Of a DNA stretch of 64,000 nt, positions 29,417 to 39,132 are shown in pieces. This stretch comes from Ottowia beijingensis. Lineage in GTDB: Bacteria > Pseudomonadota > Gammaproteobacteria > Burkholderiales > Burkholderiaceae_C. The stretch spans positions 124,001 through 188,000 of the forward strand of contig NZ_JACCKX010000001.1 in assembly GCF_013423955.1 (NCBI RefSeq), in the 5' to 3' direction. The notes beneath the pieces were generated by a model, which was not told the DNA's origin, ran no database searches, and saw only the letters and a list, made by a program, of their open reading frames with translations. Position numbers and translations under genes: made by a program. Within the stretch, counting starts at the first letter, position 1. Each line of letters begins with the position of its first letter.

Positions 29417-31237
29417 CTACACCAGCGATAGCTCGTCACGCTCATCCGGCGTGCCCTGGCGGGCCGCCTGGCTTCTTCTCTCGATCTCCGCCCCGCTCTC
29501 GCGCTCGCCGATCTGCTGGCGCCACATGGCGTAGTACAGGCCGCGCTGCGCCACCAGTTCGTCGTGGCTGCCGCTCTCCACGATGCGGCCGCGCTCCAGC
29601 ACGTGGATCACATCAGCGTGCATCACCGTCGACAGCCGGTGCGCGATCAGGATGCTGATCTGCGTGGCCTGCTGCGAAATCTCGCGCACCGTCTCCGTCA
29701 CCTGCTGCTCGGTCAGTGAATCGAGCGCCGACGTCGCCTCGTCGAAGATCAGCAGGCGCGGCTCGCGCAGCAGCGCGCGGGCAATCGACAAGCGCTGGCG
29801 CTCGCCGCCCGACAGCTTGTAGCCCGACTCGCCCACCAGCGTGTCCAGCCCCTGGGGCAGCTTGGCAATCAGTGCCGCGGCCTGCGCCTGCTGCAGCGCG
29901 GTCATGATCTGCTCATCCGTCGCGTCGGGCCGCACGAACTGCATGTTCTCGCGCACCGTGCCGGCGAACAGCGTGGGCTCCTGCGTCACGTAGCCGACCT
30001 GGCGCCGCGCCTCGTTGTAGCGCAGGCGGCGCGCGTCGATGTCGTTGAACAGCACGGCGCCGCTGTCGGGTTGGTACAGGCCCAGCAGCAGCTTGACCAG
30101 CGTCGACTTGCCCGAGCCGGACGGCCCGACGAAGGCCAGCGTGTCGCCACGCCGCGCGGCAAAGCTCACGCCGTCGATCGAGTTCTCGGTCGCGCCGCGG
30201 TGGCGGAACACCACGTCGTCCAGCCGCAGCGACTCGATCGGCCCCAGCGGCACAGCGTCGGGCGGGCGCTTTTCCACCGGCTTGGCCATCAGCTCCTCGA
30301 AGTTGGCGAGCGACGACGAGGCCTCGCGCCAGGCCAGGATGATGGTGCCCAGCTCCTGCAGCGGCGCCAGGATGGCGACCGAGATGAACTGCATGGCGAT
30401 CAGTTCGCCCGTGGTCAGCACGTCGCGGAAGATCAGCCACAGCAGCGTGAACAGCACGCTCAGCTTGAGCAGGCTGAGCGTGCTGCCCTGCAGAAAGCTC
30501 AGCCAGCGGATGCGCCGCACCTTGGCCATCTCCAGCGCAAAAATCTCCTCGGTCTTGGCGTGCATGCGGCGGATTTCGCGGAACGTCAGGCCCAGGCTCT
30601 TGATCAGCACCACGTTGCGCAGGCTCTCGGTGATGAAGCCGGCGTTCTTGGTCGTCTCGCGGTTGATGCTGCGCTGCTGGCTGCGGATCTGCCGGCTGAG
30701 CAGGCCCGACAACCCGCCCAGCAGCACCAGCCCGATCAGGAACACGGGCACCAGCAGCCAGGTCTTGGTCACCGCGTACCACAGCAGAAAGGTCATGCCG
30801 ATCAGCGAGGCGAACAGCACGTTGATGAAGGCGTTGATGAAGCGCTCGGTGTCCTGCCGCACGCGCATCAGCAGCGCCAGGGTTTCGCCGCTGCGCGCGT
30901 CTTCATACTCCTGAAAGTTCAGGCGCATGGTCTGGCGCAGGCCGTCGTTGAAGATCTGCGTGCCGAAGCGCTGCACCACGCGGCGCACGGTGTAGTCCTG
31001 CAGCGCCCGCGCCGCGCGCGAAGCCAGCGCCACGCCCACCGCCAGCGCCAGCAGCAGCAGCGCGGTGCGCACCAGTTCGTCGTTGGGCCGGCTGCCGCGT
31101 TGCGTGGCCACCTCGTCGATCAGCTTGCCGAAGATGATGGGATCGACCAGCGCCAGCACCTGGCTGATGGCGGCCAGCAGCAGCGCCAGCAAGGCCAGCC
31201 GCCATTGTGGCTTGAGGTATTTCCAGAGAGTTTGCAT
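29417..31237 (-). CDS. ABC transporter, fused permease-ATPase (exporter type)
   Basis: The 606-residue half-transporter has six membrane segments in the first 300 residues and a nucleotide-binding domain with [15 protein letters not shown] (Walker A), LSGGERQRLSIARALL (signature), LLIFDEATSALDS (Walker B) and the H-loop LIAHRLST. It belongs to the MsbA/LmrA-like exporter class; the substrate is not evident. ATG 31237 (MQTLWKYLKPQW) is the natural start. No accessory gene is adjacent. Confidence 0.92.
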   Translation of the reverse strand: MQTLWKYLKPQWRLALLALLLAAISQVLALVDPIIFGKLIDEVATQRGSRPNDELVRTALLLLALAVGVALASRAARALQDYTVRRVVQRFGTQIFNDGLRQTMRLNFQEYEDARSGETLALLMRVRQDTERFINAFINVLFASLIGMTFLLWYAVTKTWLLVPVFLIGLVLLGGLSGLLSRQIRSQQRSINRETTKNAGFITESLRNVVLIKSLGLTFREIRRMHAKTEEIFALEMAKVRRIRWLSFLQGSTLSLLKLSVLFTLLWLIFRDVLTTGELIAMQFISVAILAPLQELGTIILAWREASSSLANFEELMAKPVEKRPPDAVPLGPIESLRLDDVVFRHRGATENSIDGVSFAARRGDTLAFVGPSGSGKSTLVKLLLGLYQPDSGAVLFNDIDARRLRYNEARRQVGYVTQEPTLFAGTVRENMQFVRPDATDEQIMTALQQAQAAALIAKLPQGLDTLVGESGYKLSGGERQRLSIARALLREPRLLIFDEATSALDSLTEQQVTETVREISQQATQISILIAHRLSTVMHADVIHVLERGRIVESGSHDELVAQRGLYYAMWRQQIGERESGAEIERRSQAARQGTPDERDELSLV

Positions 31238-31317
31238 TGCCAGCCATCTTGGGCCGATACGACAGTCATGTATGTCGGACGGCATCGCCGCCAGTCGCTC
31301 GGCCTGCCTGCCGAGAG

Positions 31318-31584
31318 CTAACAAGCACTCGATAGCACCCCACCAACGAGCCAGTTGGCTGGCGCAAGGGCAAGCCATGGCCAAAGATCGGAATCGAAGG
31401 CCTCGTACGGTGGCAGTCGAAGGCCCGACCGTGCCCAATAAAGCCAGCAGACAGCCACACCGATCAGCGCTCCTCCTGCCCAGTGAACGACGCCAACGGA
31501 TGCACAACTCACACCCAGCCAGATAAGAACAACGTCAAACGCAAGCCATGCGATAACGATCTTCACTTGGACTGGCGCATGCAT
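31318..31584 (-). CDS. Small hypothetical membrane protein
   Basis: Three hydrophobic helices are seen in 88 residues: IVIAWLAFDVVLIWLGV, WAGGALIGVAVCWLYW and WLALAPANWLVGG. I do not recognise a family. Start ATG 31584 (MHAPVQVK) is chosen because the hydrophobic part begins soon after. It lies between the ABC exporter and the esterase gene, all on the minus strand. GC content is slightly lower than its neighbours. Confidence 0.5.
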   Translation of the reverse strand: MHAPVQVKIVIAWLAFDVVLIWLGVSCASVGVVHWAGGALIGVAVCWLYWARSGLRLPPYEAFDSDLWPWLALAPANWLVGGVLSSAC

Positions 31585-31622
31585 GGAGAGGTCAACTCGA
31601 ATCAACGGTTCCCCGGCAATCA

Positions 31623-32287
31623 CTAGGGCGCCAACACGTTCAATAGCCAGCCCCGCAGATCGCCCACCTCCTCCATGCAGACCGAATGCCCCATCGGGTA
31701 CGCATGCCAATCCACACCGTAGCCCAGCGCCTGCAGCGCATCGCGCGACGCGGTGGCGCGCGGCAGCGCCACCATCTCGTCCTGCGTGCCGTGGGCCAGG
31801 AAGATGGGCACGTCGGCGTTGGCGGCGCTGCGCTCGGCCGCCAGCGTGCCGGCCAGCGGCAGGTAGCCGCTCATGCCGACGATGCCGGCCAGGCGCTCGG
31901 TGTGGCGCAGCCCGGTCAGCAGCGCCATCGCGCAGCCTTGCGAGAAGCCGCCCAGCACGATGCGGTGCGCCGGCATGCCGCGCGCCTTCTCGTGCGCCAG
32001 CAAGGCCTCGATGGCGGCCTGCGAGCGGCGCAGGCCGGCTTCGTCCTCGTCGCCGCGGTCGTGGCGAATGTCGAACCAGGCCGGCATGACGTAGCCGCCG
32101 TTGATGGTCACCGGCTGCTGCGGCGCGTTGGGAACAGCCAGCGCACCGGGCCGATGGGGCGCAGGTCGATCTCGTCGACGAAGGGTGCGAAGTCGCTGCC
32201 ATCGGCGCCCAGGCCGTGCATGACGATGATGCTGGCGACGGGATCGGGGCCGGTTTCGGCTTCAAGGGTGTGGGGTGGCGAGGTCAT
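31623..32287 (-). CDS. Carboxylesterase/acyl-protein thioesterase-like alpha/beta hydrolase, frameshift
   Basis: The first block is IIVMHGLGADGSDFAPFVDE with RWLFP, and after the break come the nucleophile GGFSQGCAMAL, the Asp-bearing FLAHGTQDEMV and the catalytic His in YPMGHSVC. This is the standard layout of YpfH/carboxylesterase 2 enzymes. One base added at the G3 run 32130-32132 joins FPNAPQQPV to TINGGYVMPAWFD. Start ATG 32287 (MTSPPHTLE). Confidence 0.87.
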
Positions 32288-32355
32288 GGCGGCATGGTAG
32301 CGTGCCTGACGGTGGCCTGCACCCACCGCACTTGAGCATGAAAACCGCGTTCATC

Positions 32356-32398
32356 GCCCTACCAGCGGGCGCGAGCAGCTATCGAAATTGAAGCAATC
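32356..32398 (-). repeat. Dispersed hairpin repeat, degenerate copy
   Basis: On the minus strand ATTTCGATAGCTGCTCGCGC leads to CGCTGGTAGGGCG; the stem is poorer than in other copies. It lies between the DUF1631 gene end and the esterase start. Confidence 0.55.
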
Positions 32399-32402
32399 AA
32401 TG

Positions 32403-35029
32403 TCAGGCCAGCGCTGCTTCGCGCGTCTGGCGGGCCTCGTCGCCCAACTGGCGAAGCGCCTTGTCGACCACCGCGCTGGCGTCGACCGGGCGCAGGTGGC
32501 GGTTGCGGATCAGTTTTTCGCAGGTGCGCTGCGTCATGCTGTGCGGCCGACCGCCGCGGCTGATGAACATGAACAGCGTGCCGTTGTCGCTGGTCCACTG
32601 AAGCTGCGCGCGGCGCCAATGGCCACGCACTTTCAGGTCGACCCAGTCGCCCACGCGCAGGCGCGCCAGGGTGGCGCGGGTGCGGGCCTCGATGTCCTCG
32701 GTGCTTTCGGCCGCCGTTGCCGGCATCTGGGCGACGGGCTGCGGTTCGGCAGGCTGATCGAGCGGCACGAAGGGCTGGTCGGATGGGTCAGGCGCGGCAA
32801 GCGCGGCGGGCGCCGTCAGAACACCGAGATCGGTGTCTGCAGCCGCCATCGGCCCTGGCTGCTGTGCGGCGTGCTCGGTCAATGGCGCCGGCCCTGAATC
32901 GGCCTCGTCGTGGAAGCCGGCCGCCTGCAGCTCGTGGCGGCCCAGCCAGGGCTGTTCGGCGGCGCGGGGTTTGGGCCGCTCCAGCGGCGCGGCTTCGGTC
33001 TCCAGCGGCATCAGGCCGGATTCGTCGCCGAGGGACGCGAAGCCCAACGCCTCGGCGTCGCGCGCGCTGCGCAGGCGGCGCAGGCGCAGCACCGGATCGT
33101 GGTAGCGCATCAGCGCGTCGAAGAAGGTGGCGGTTTCCTCGGGCTCCTTGCCCAGCATTTCCAGGCCGCGCCGCAGGGTCTGCACCAGGCCGGGCACCAC
33201 CTGGAACAGGCGCGCCGGCTGCTTCAGCGCGGCCTCGCGCTTGACACTCCAGAGCAGGTCGCTCACCACCGCCAGGTAACCGCCGGGGTCGAGCTGACCA
33301 CGTTCGTCGGTCAGCTGCGCGTGCGCGATCACCAGCGACCAGTCCTGGAACAGGAAGTCGGCCACCACGCCGGGCACGCCCTCCAGGTCGGAGCGCAGGC
33401 TGAACTCCCAGGCGATCTTGTCGGCCAGCGCCTGGCGCTCCTGCGCGAAGTGCATCGAGCGCAGACCCGGCTCGTGCGCCTGCTTGTCGGCCTCGTCCTG
33501 GCGCTGCCAGTCCGACTCGATGGCCTGCAGGCGGGTGGCGAAGGCTTCGGCCGAAGCCTCGGGCTCGGCGTTCAGCTCGCGCACGGCCTGGCGCACCGGC
33601 GCCATGAACTGCTCGAACTCCTCGGCGTATTCGTCGTTGTAGCGGAAGCTGCGCTGCGCCACGCCCTCGATCAGGCGCCGCGCGGGATGGTGGTCGTCGC
33701 CGAAGAAGCGCGGGTCGGCCATGGCCATGCGCAGCAGCGCCGGCTCCAGGGCGACAAAGGCTTCGCGCACCGGCGCCAGCACGCGCTGGTCGTCGGCCAC
33801 CTGCTGCACCAGCGTGCGCACGGCATCCAGCCCCAGCGCCTGCCGGATGTGCGTGGCCTGCGCCTTCAGCCCCATCAGCGTGTGCGTGCGCGCCTGGGGC
33901 GAAGCGGCCTCACCCCATTCCTGGGGCGGCAGCGGCTGGTCCAGCGACACCGGGCGCGCCGGCCGGTCGACCACGCTCAGGGCCCGCGCCCGCGCGCGGG
34001 TGCGCGCCGCGGCGGCCTCGTCGTACTGGTCCACCGGCGCCTGCCGCAAGGCGGCAGACTGTGCCTGCACGGCGTCGTAATAGGCGGGCGGCAGCGGCTC
34101 GTCGTTTTCGGCCACCCACTGCGGGCGGTACAGGAAATCGCGCATCAGCGCATGCGACACCGCAGGCCTGGCCTGCGCCAGGTCGTCCATGCGCGGGAAC
34201 AGCGTGCGCCGCTGCTGCAACTGCTCGGCCTCGGAGGGCAGTGCCCCGCCCTCGGCCGCCGCACCACCGCCCCAGCCGCCACCACCCCAGCCGCCACTGC
34301 CAGCGCCGCCACCCTGTCCTGAACCGGCAGCGGGGCCGCGCCCGCCGTGCCGGGCGGCAGGACGCCGCCCTCGGTCAGCTTCAGGCGGTAACGCGCTTCT
34401 TCAACGCCCTGCTCCGCCAGCAGCTTGTTCACGCTCTCGTAGAGCTTCTTCAGCTCTTGGGCCAACGGCCTGGCCATGTGGCGCACCCAGTGTGCGCGCA
34501 CCTCGGGCGGCTCGGGCAGCGTGTCCAGCAGTTCCATCACCGCTGTGCAGGCCACGTCGGGGCGCAGTGGGTTCAGGTCGGCCCGCACCACGGGCAGACC
34601 CAGCGCCGAACTCATCAGCGAATCGAGCAGGGCCAGCGACTCCTCGACCACCGGCATCACCGTCTGCTGCAGGCGCGAGGCTTCGACGAAGCGGGAGACC
34701 TCGGCATCCTCGACCAGCGCCAGGTCGTCCTCCGACAGGATCTGGCGCGTCGGCGCGACCGCAGCGTGGCGGGCGGTGTCCAGCGCCAGCGCCATGGCGG
34801 TATCCAGCCGCGCAGGAAACGCGCCGCGCAGCTCGGCCCGGTGCTTCGACAGCGCGGCCCAGGCCTCGCCCAGCTCCATGCGCACGCCGATGGCGCGCGA
34901 CTTGCGCTCGGCATCTTCCAGGGCCTCGATGGTGGCCCCGATGCAGCGGTCGAACAGCGACGACGACAGGAAGACGACTTCCTGCCGGGCACGCTTGATC
35001 AGGGGACTGTGAATGCTGGCGGTGGACAT
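32403..35029 (-). CDS. DUF1631-family protein, frameshift in a Gly-rich linker
   Basis: The reconstructed protein is about 875 residues, mostly helical, and ends with the family's conserved module (LRVGDWVDLKVRGHWRRAQLQWTSDNGTLFMFISRGGRPHSM). DUF1631 is common in Beta- and Gammaproteobacteria and has no established function. The N-terminal frame (start ATG 35029, MSTASIHSPL) and the C-terminal frame meet if one base is added to the G4 run at 34332-34335; the linker then reads as Gly/Trp-rich (GSGQGGGAGSGGWGGGGWGG). It has been mis-named thymidine phosphorylase in some databases. Confidence 0.85.
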
Positions 35030-35155
35030 GGCAGACGCGGGCCGCAACGTCGTCCGCGCTGGGGGCACGGCGATGCGGAATCCATCCGACTTTATAGCGC
35101 CTGGCGCCGAATCGATGACGACAAGGGCGCCGCTGGCGTGAAAACGTCGACGATG

Positions 35156-35572
35156 TCAGCTTCGCGGGGCGGCATCCTGGTCGAACACCGCATCCACGGG
35201 CACCTGCAGCGCCGTGACCAGGTGGTTGGTCTTGGCCGCCAGCCCGACGATGGTCAGCAGCTCGGCGTGCTGCGCCGCCGTCATGCCCTTGGCTCGCGCA
35301 GCGCCGGTGTGCGAATGCACGCAGTAGCCGCAGCCATTGGCCACCGACACGGCGATGTAGATCATCTCCTTGGTCAGCGGATCGAGCCCGGAGGGCGTGG
35401 CCATGACGCGGTTGACCTCGGCCCAGGTCGACTCCAGCAGCGCCGGGTCGAACGCCAGGTAGCGCCAGAAGTTGTTGATGAAGTCCGTGCCGCGCGTGGC
35501 GCGGATGTCGTCGAACACGGCCTTTACGCGCGGGTCCAGGCCGGCATCGCCAGCAGAATTGACGGTGGACAT
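35156..35572 (-). CDS. AhpD/carboxymuconolactone-decarboxylase-family protein
   Basis: The 138-residue protein has the AhpD-like motif CGYCVHSHTGAARAKGM, with the redox CxxC and downstream His, and the preceding MIYIAVSVANG helix. This suggests an alkylhydroperoxidase-like thiol protein rather than a gamma-carboxymuconolactone decarboxylase. It is followed by no partner gene; upstream on the same strand is the deacylase, separated by a hairpin repeat. Confidence 0.85.
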   Translation of the reverse strand: MSTVNSAGDAGLDPRVKAVFDDIRATRGTDFINNFWRYLAFDPALLESTWAEVNRVMATPSGLDPLTKEMIYIAVSVANGCGYCVHSHTGAARAKGMTAAQHAELLTIVGLAAKTNHLVTALQVPVDAVFDQDAAPRS

Positions 35573-35612
35573 GGGTCTTGTGCTCCTGTTGATCGTGCGG
35601 TTTTTGCTATCT

Positions 35613-35670
35613 TATAAATAGCTTCTCGCGCTTGCTGCACAAGCGCTGAAGGCCTATTTCTTTCATAAAA
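35613..35670 (+). repeat. Dispersed hairpin repeat
   Basis: AAATAGCTTCTC leads to the perfect stem GCGCTTG-CTGCA-CAAGCGC and then TGAAGGCCTATTTC. It lies between the deacylase gene and the AhpD-like gene. Confidence 0.8.
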
Positions 35671-35686
35671 TCTGTGTCGACCGGTG

Positions 35687-36652
35687 TCAGCCATTGGCCA
35701 GGATCGGCCGCGTCAGGTACACCGCCTCGCGCCCCACGATGGGCTGGCGCGTGGGCATGAGCACGGTGCAGTCGTCGCACGGCGCGCGGATTTCGCCCGC
35801 ATCGCCGTCGTTGGCGATCAGCTCGCCCAGGGCGAAGGTCTCGAAGCCCACCAGCGGGCGCACGAAGCGGAAGTCGGGCGTGCGCACCATGCAGGTCTGC
35901 AGCAGCTGAAAGCGCCGCTGCCTTGCAGCCGGCGCCGCGGCGTGCGACGGCGCGTCGACCAGGCCGAAGTACGCCAGGAAGTCGAGCGTGACCGCCGTCG
36001 CCAGGTCGGCCGAGGCCTGCAGGAAGTGCTGGCCGCATTCGGCCACCAGCGCCACGCCGGCGCCACCGTCGGCCCGGCCGTGGCGGCCGTGCTGGATCAG
36101 CGGCGTGCCGCTGCCCAGGCCGGCGGGCATCACCAGATGCGTGGTCACGCGGTCCAGCGCGCCGATGGCCAGGGCCGCGCGCGCGTTGCGCTCGAAGCCG
36201 GGGTAGACCCAGAACGGCGCCACGGCCTGGCTGGTGGAATGGATGTCCAGGATGTGGTCGGCCGCCGCGACCACCGGGCGCAGTTCGCGCGCACGGCGCA
36301 GCTCGGGGCTGTGCTCGGGGCCGTCCAGCCACTCGTCGGACCAGATGCGGTTGAGGTTGTGCACCAGTTGCCGGTTGGCGAAGGGTTCGTCGTGGCGGAA
36401 GGCCTCGTAGGCCTCGACGTGCGCCAGGCTGACGATGAGCGTGCCGATCTTCGGCCGCACGCCCGTATCCAGCAGGTGCGTGGCGGCCACCATGCCGCAG
36501 ATCTCGTTGCCGTGCGTCAGCGCGTTGATCAGCACGTGCGGGCCGGGCCGGCCGCTGTCGAAACGGTGCACAAACGGGATGCCGGTGTTGCCGACGCGGT
36601 AGGCCGACAGGTCGCGCGGCAGGACTTCGAGGACGGGGGCTGCGTGGTTCAT
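35687..36652 (-). CDS. Succinylglutamate desuccinylase/aspartoacylase-family deacylase
   Basis: The zinc carboxypeptidase-like fold is indicated by NALTHGNEICG (zinc His and Glu), NLNRIWSDEW, ILDIHSTSQ (third ligand His) and the catalytic Glu near VALVAECGQHF. The 321-residue protein would remove an acyl group from an N-acyl amino acid or similar amide. It is near the M20 amidohydrolase/MFS cluster, which could act on related amides. Start ATG 36652 (MNHAAPVLEV). Confidence 0.85.
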   Translation of the reverse strand: MNHAAPVLEVLPRDLSAYRVGNTGIPFVHRFDSGRPGPHVLINALTHGNEICGMVAATHLLDTGVRPKIGTLIVSLAHVEAYEAFRHDEPFANRQLVHNLNRIWSDEWLDGPEHSPELRRARELRPVVAAADHILDIHSTSQAVAPFWVYPGFERNARAALAIGALDRVTTHLVMPAGLGSGTPLIQHGRHGRADGGAGVALVAECGQHFLQASADLATAVTLDFLAYFGLVDAPSHAAAPAARQRRFQLLQTCMVRTPDFRFVRPLVGFETFALGELIANDGDAGEIRAPCDDCTVLMPTRQPIVGREAVYLTRPILANG

Positions 36653-36707
36653 GAGGCGATGCGAGCTTGAGCGCGGCATCTTATCGGCTGCCGCTAAGCT
36701 CGCGGCC

Positions 36708-37315
36708 ATGACACCCGCCCTGCCCGACACCGCCCACCCCTGGAACTGAAGCACGCCTACCGGCTGCTGAACACCGGTGCCTCGGTCCTGGTCAGCGCCG
36801 CGCACGCCGGGCGACGCGACGTGATGGCCTGCGCCTGGAACATGGCGCTGGACTTCAGCCCCGCCAAGGTGGCGGTGTGCCTCGACAAGGCCAGCTTCAC
36901 GCGCGAACTGCTCGAAGCCAGTGGCAGCTTCGCTATCGGCGTGCCCTGCGTGGCGCAGGCCGATCTGGTGTTCACCGTGGGCAGCATCAGCGGGCGTGAA
37001 CTGCCGGGCCAGGACAAGTTCGCCGCCTTCGGCATCGCGCACCACGCCGCCTCGGTGATCGACGCGCCGCTGGTGGCCGGCTGCATCGGCTGGCTGGAAT
37101 GCCGCCTGATCCCCGAGCCGCACCTCCAGCAGGCGCACGACCTGTTCATCGGCGAGGCGGTGGCGGCGTGGGTGGATGAGCGCGCCTTCGAAGGCGGCAA
37201 GTTCCGCCCGCTGGACGACACGCCGCCCGCATGGCGAACGCCGCACCACCTGGGGGCGGGCAACTTCGTGGTGCCGGGCGCGCAGCTCAAGGCGCGTGCC
37301 CAGACTTCGGGTTAG
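36708..37315 (+). CDS. Flavin reductase-like (FMN-binding split-barrel) protein, frameshift near start
   Basis: After the break the protein reads LKHAYRLLNTGASVLVSAAHAGRRDVMACAWNMALDF, typical of the flavin reductase/DIM6-NTAB family, and continues with SGRELPGQDKFAAFG. The start MTPALPDTAHP (ATG 36708) is in another frame; one base added to the C4 run 36737-36740 gives HPLELKHAYRLL. It converges with the MarR gene and overlaps it by four bases. Confidence 0.82.
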
Positions 37316-37818
37316 GTGCCTCGCCCTCCGTGCTCGGCACGCCAGCGGTCGAGCGAGGCCAGCGCGCTGTCGAGCAGATCGTGCAGGCGGTGCCAGTCGT
37401 CCTCGGGCATGTCGGCAAACATCTCGGCCTCCAGCCGGCGGCCGATGCGCTCGCACTCGCGCCACACGCGCAGGCCTTCGGCGCTGAGATGCAGGCGCTG
37501 CACGCGGTTGTCGTGCGGGTCGGTCTCGCGCTCGATCAGGCCGCGTTTTTCCAGATCGGCCAGGTTCTTCGACAGCAGGGTCTTGTCCAGCACCAGCCGG
37601 TGCCGCAGCTCGGTCGCGGCCACGCCGGGCGTGTCGTGCACCAGGCGCAGCAGGCGCAGCTCGCGCACCCGCATGCCGCTGGCCTCGACGTAATAGGCGT
37701 CGGCGGCCTTGGTGGCCAGCGTCTTGATCAGGTCGAGCTTGTAGGTCAGGTAGCGCTTCTGAACCGTGGCACGGCGCGCCGCACCACCAGGCCTGGCCGG
37801 CTTTTTCGGGGTGTTCAT
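37312..37818 (-). CDS. MarR-family transcriptional regulator
   Basis: The 168-residue protein has the MarR winged helix: MRVRELRLLRLVHDTPGVAATELRHRLVLDKTLLSKNLADLEKRGLIERETDPHDNRV, followed by the dimer helix. The N-terminus is Lys/Arg/Pro-rich. It is the nearest regulator to the M20/MFS genes, whose upstream region holds MarR-like 15-bp dyads, so it probably controls them. Confidence 0.9.
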   Translation of the reverse strand: MNTPKKPARPGGAARRATVQKRYLTYKLDLIKTLATKAADAYYVEASGMRVRELRLLRLVHDTPGVAATELRHRLVLDKTLLSKNLADLEKRGLIERETDPHDNRVQRLHLSAEGLRVWRECERIGRRLEAEMFADMPEDDWHRLHDLLDSALASLDRWRAEHGGRGT

Positions 37819-37905
37819 CGCGCCATCTTGGCACGGCCGGCCGCCGCGCAGGGCGCGGCGGCCGGCCGGGAGGCGATTACCGTGCAGGAATCGACCGTCC
37901 GGGGT

Positions 37906-39063
37906 TCACTTCAGGTAGGCCTCAGCCACCGCCACCCAGTACGCCGCACCGACCGGCAGGTTCTTCTGGTCGAACACGTACATCGGGTGGTGCACGTTGG
38001 GCGTGTCGCCGTTGCCGACGAAGCAGTACACGCCCGGCACCTTCTGGGCGTAGAAGGCGAAGTCCTCGCTGCCCATGAAGGTGGGGCCAGGCGTGACGAC
38101 GTTGTCGTCGCCCAGCACCTGCCGCGCGATGTCGATGCATTTGTCGGTGTTGGCCTCGTCGTTGATCAGGATGGCGCCCGGCTGGCCCTCGCGGATCTCG
38201 AACTTGACGTTGTACGCCTCGGCCGTGGCCTTGGTGATGGAGCGGATCTTGTCCAGCACCATCTGGCGCGTCTCGGGCTTGCGGGTGCGGGTGCTCATGC
38301 GCAGGATGGCGTTCTGCGGGATCACGTTGCCCGCGTTGCCCGCCAGGAACGCCCCGACGCTGACGACGGCGGCGTCCATCGGCGCCACGTTGCGCGAGAC
38401 GATGGTCTGCAGCGACATCACCAGCGCCGCGCCGGCCACCAGCGGGTCGATGCTCTTTTCGGGCATGGAGCCGTGGCTGCCGACGCCGGTGAGTTCGATC
38501 TCCCAGTTGTCCACCGCGGCCATGATCGGGCCGCCGGTGAAGTGCAGCTTGCCCACCGGCAGGCCGGGCATGTTGTGCATGCCGAAGATCACGTCCATCG
38601 GAAACTTCTCGAACAGGCCGTCGGCGATCATGGCGGGCGCGCCGGCCATCACCTCCTCGGCGGGCTGGAAGATCACGTTCAGCGTGCCGTTGAAGTTCTT
38701 CGTCTTCGCCAGGTATTCGGCCGCGCCCAGCAGCATGGCGCTGTGCGCATCGTGCCCGCACATGTGCGACTTGCCTTCGATCTTGCTCTTGTACGGCAGG
38801 TCGGAACCCTCCTGCACCGGCAGGGCATCGGTGTCGGCGCGCAGCCCGATGCGGGCCTTGCCGTCGCCCACCTTGAGCTGGCCGACGACGCCCGTCTTGC
38901 CGATGCCCTCGGTCACTTCGTACCCCCATTCGCGCAGCTTGCCGGCGATGTAGGTGGCAGCGGTCTGCTCCTCGAAGGCCACGCCCGGGTTCTGATGCAG
39001 GTAGTGGAAGTGGCTTTCGATCTTGCCCTTGTCAGCGTTCACTTTTTCAAGGATGGCGGTCAT
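37906..39063 (-). CDS. M20-family amidohydrolase (hippurate hydrolase-like)
   Basis: Metal and catalytic motifs are LRADTDALP, MCGHDAHSAMLLGAA, FQPAEEVMAGAPAMI, MHNMPGLPVG and FMGSEDFAFYAQKVPG, as in N-acyl amino acid amidohydrolases (HipO/AbgA-like). The 385-residue length is standard. The gene follows the MFS transporter by 69 bases on the same strand, suggesting uptake and hydrolysis of an N-acyl amino acid or aromatic amide. Confidence 0.9.
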   Translation of the reverse strand: MTAILEKVNADKGKIESHFHYLHQNPGVAFEEQTAATYIAGKLREWGYEVTEGIGKTGVVGQLKVGDGKARIGLRADTDALPVQEGSDLPYKSKIEGKSHMCGHDAHSAMLLGAAEYLAKTKNFNGTLNVIFQPAEEVMAGAPAMIADGLFEKFPMDVIFGMHNMPGLPVGKLHFTGGPIMAAVDNWEIELTGVGSHGSMPEKSIDPLVAGAALVMSLQTIVSRNVAPMDAAVVSVGAFLAGNAGNVIPQNAILRMSTRTRKPETRQMVLDKIRSITKATAEAYNVKFEIREGQPGAILINDEANTDKCIDIARQVLGDDNVVTPGPTFMGSEDFAFYAQKVPGVYCFVGNGDTPNVHHPMYVFDQKNLPVGAAYWVAVAEAYLK

Positions 39064-39132
39064 TGGTCTATCTCCTGGAATCGATGTTTATGGAATGGGC
39101 TCGCGCCATGGCGGCGCGAGCCGGTCAGGCCA

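Noticed and set aside
34145..35029. Thymidine phosphorylase annotation for the 32403-35029 gene
   Set aside because: No phosphorylase motifs are visible; the C-terminal module fits DUF1631, for which that name is a known database error.
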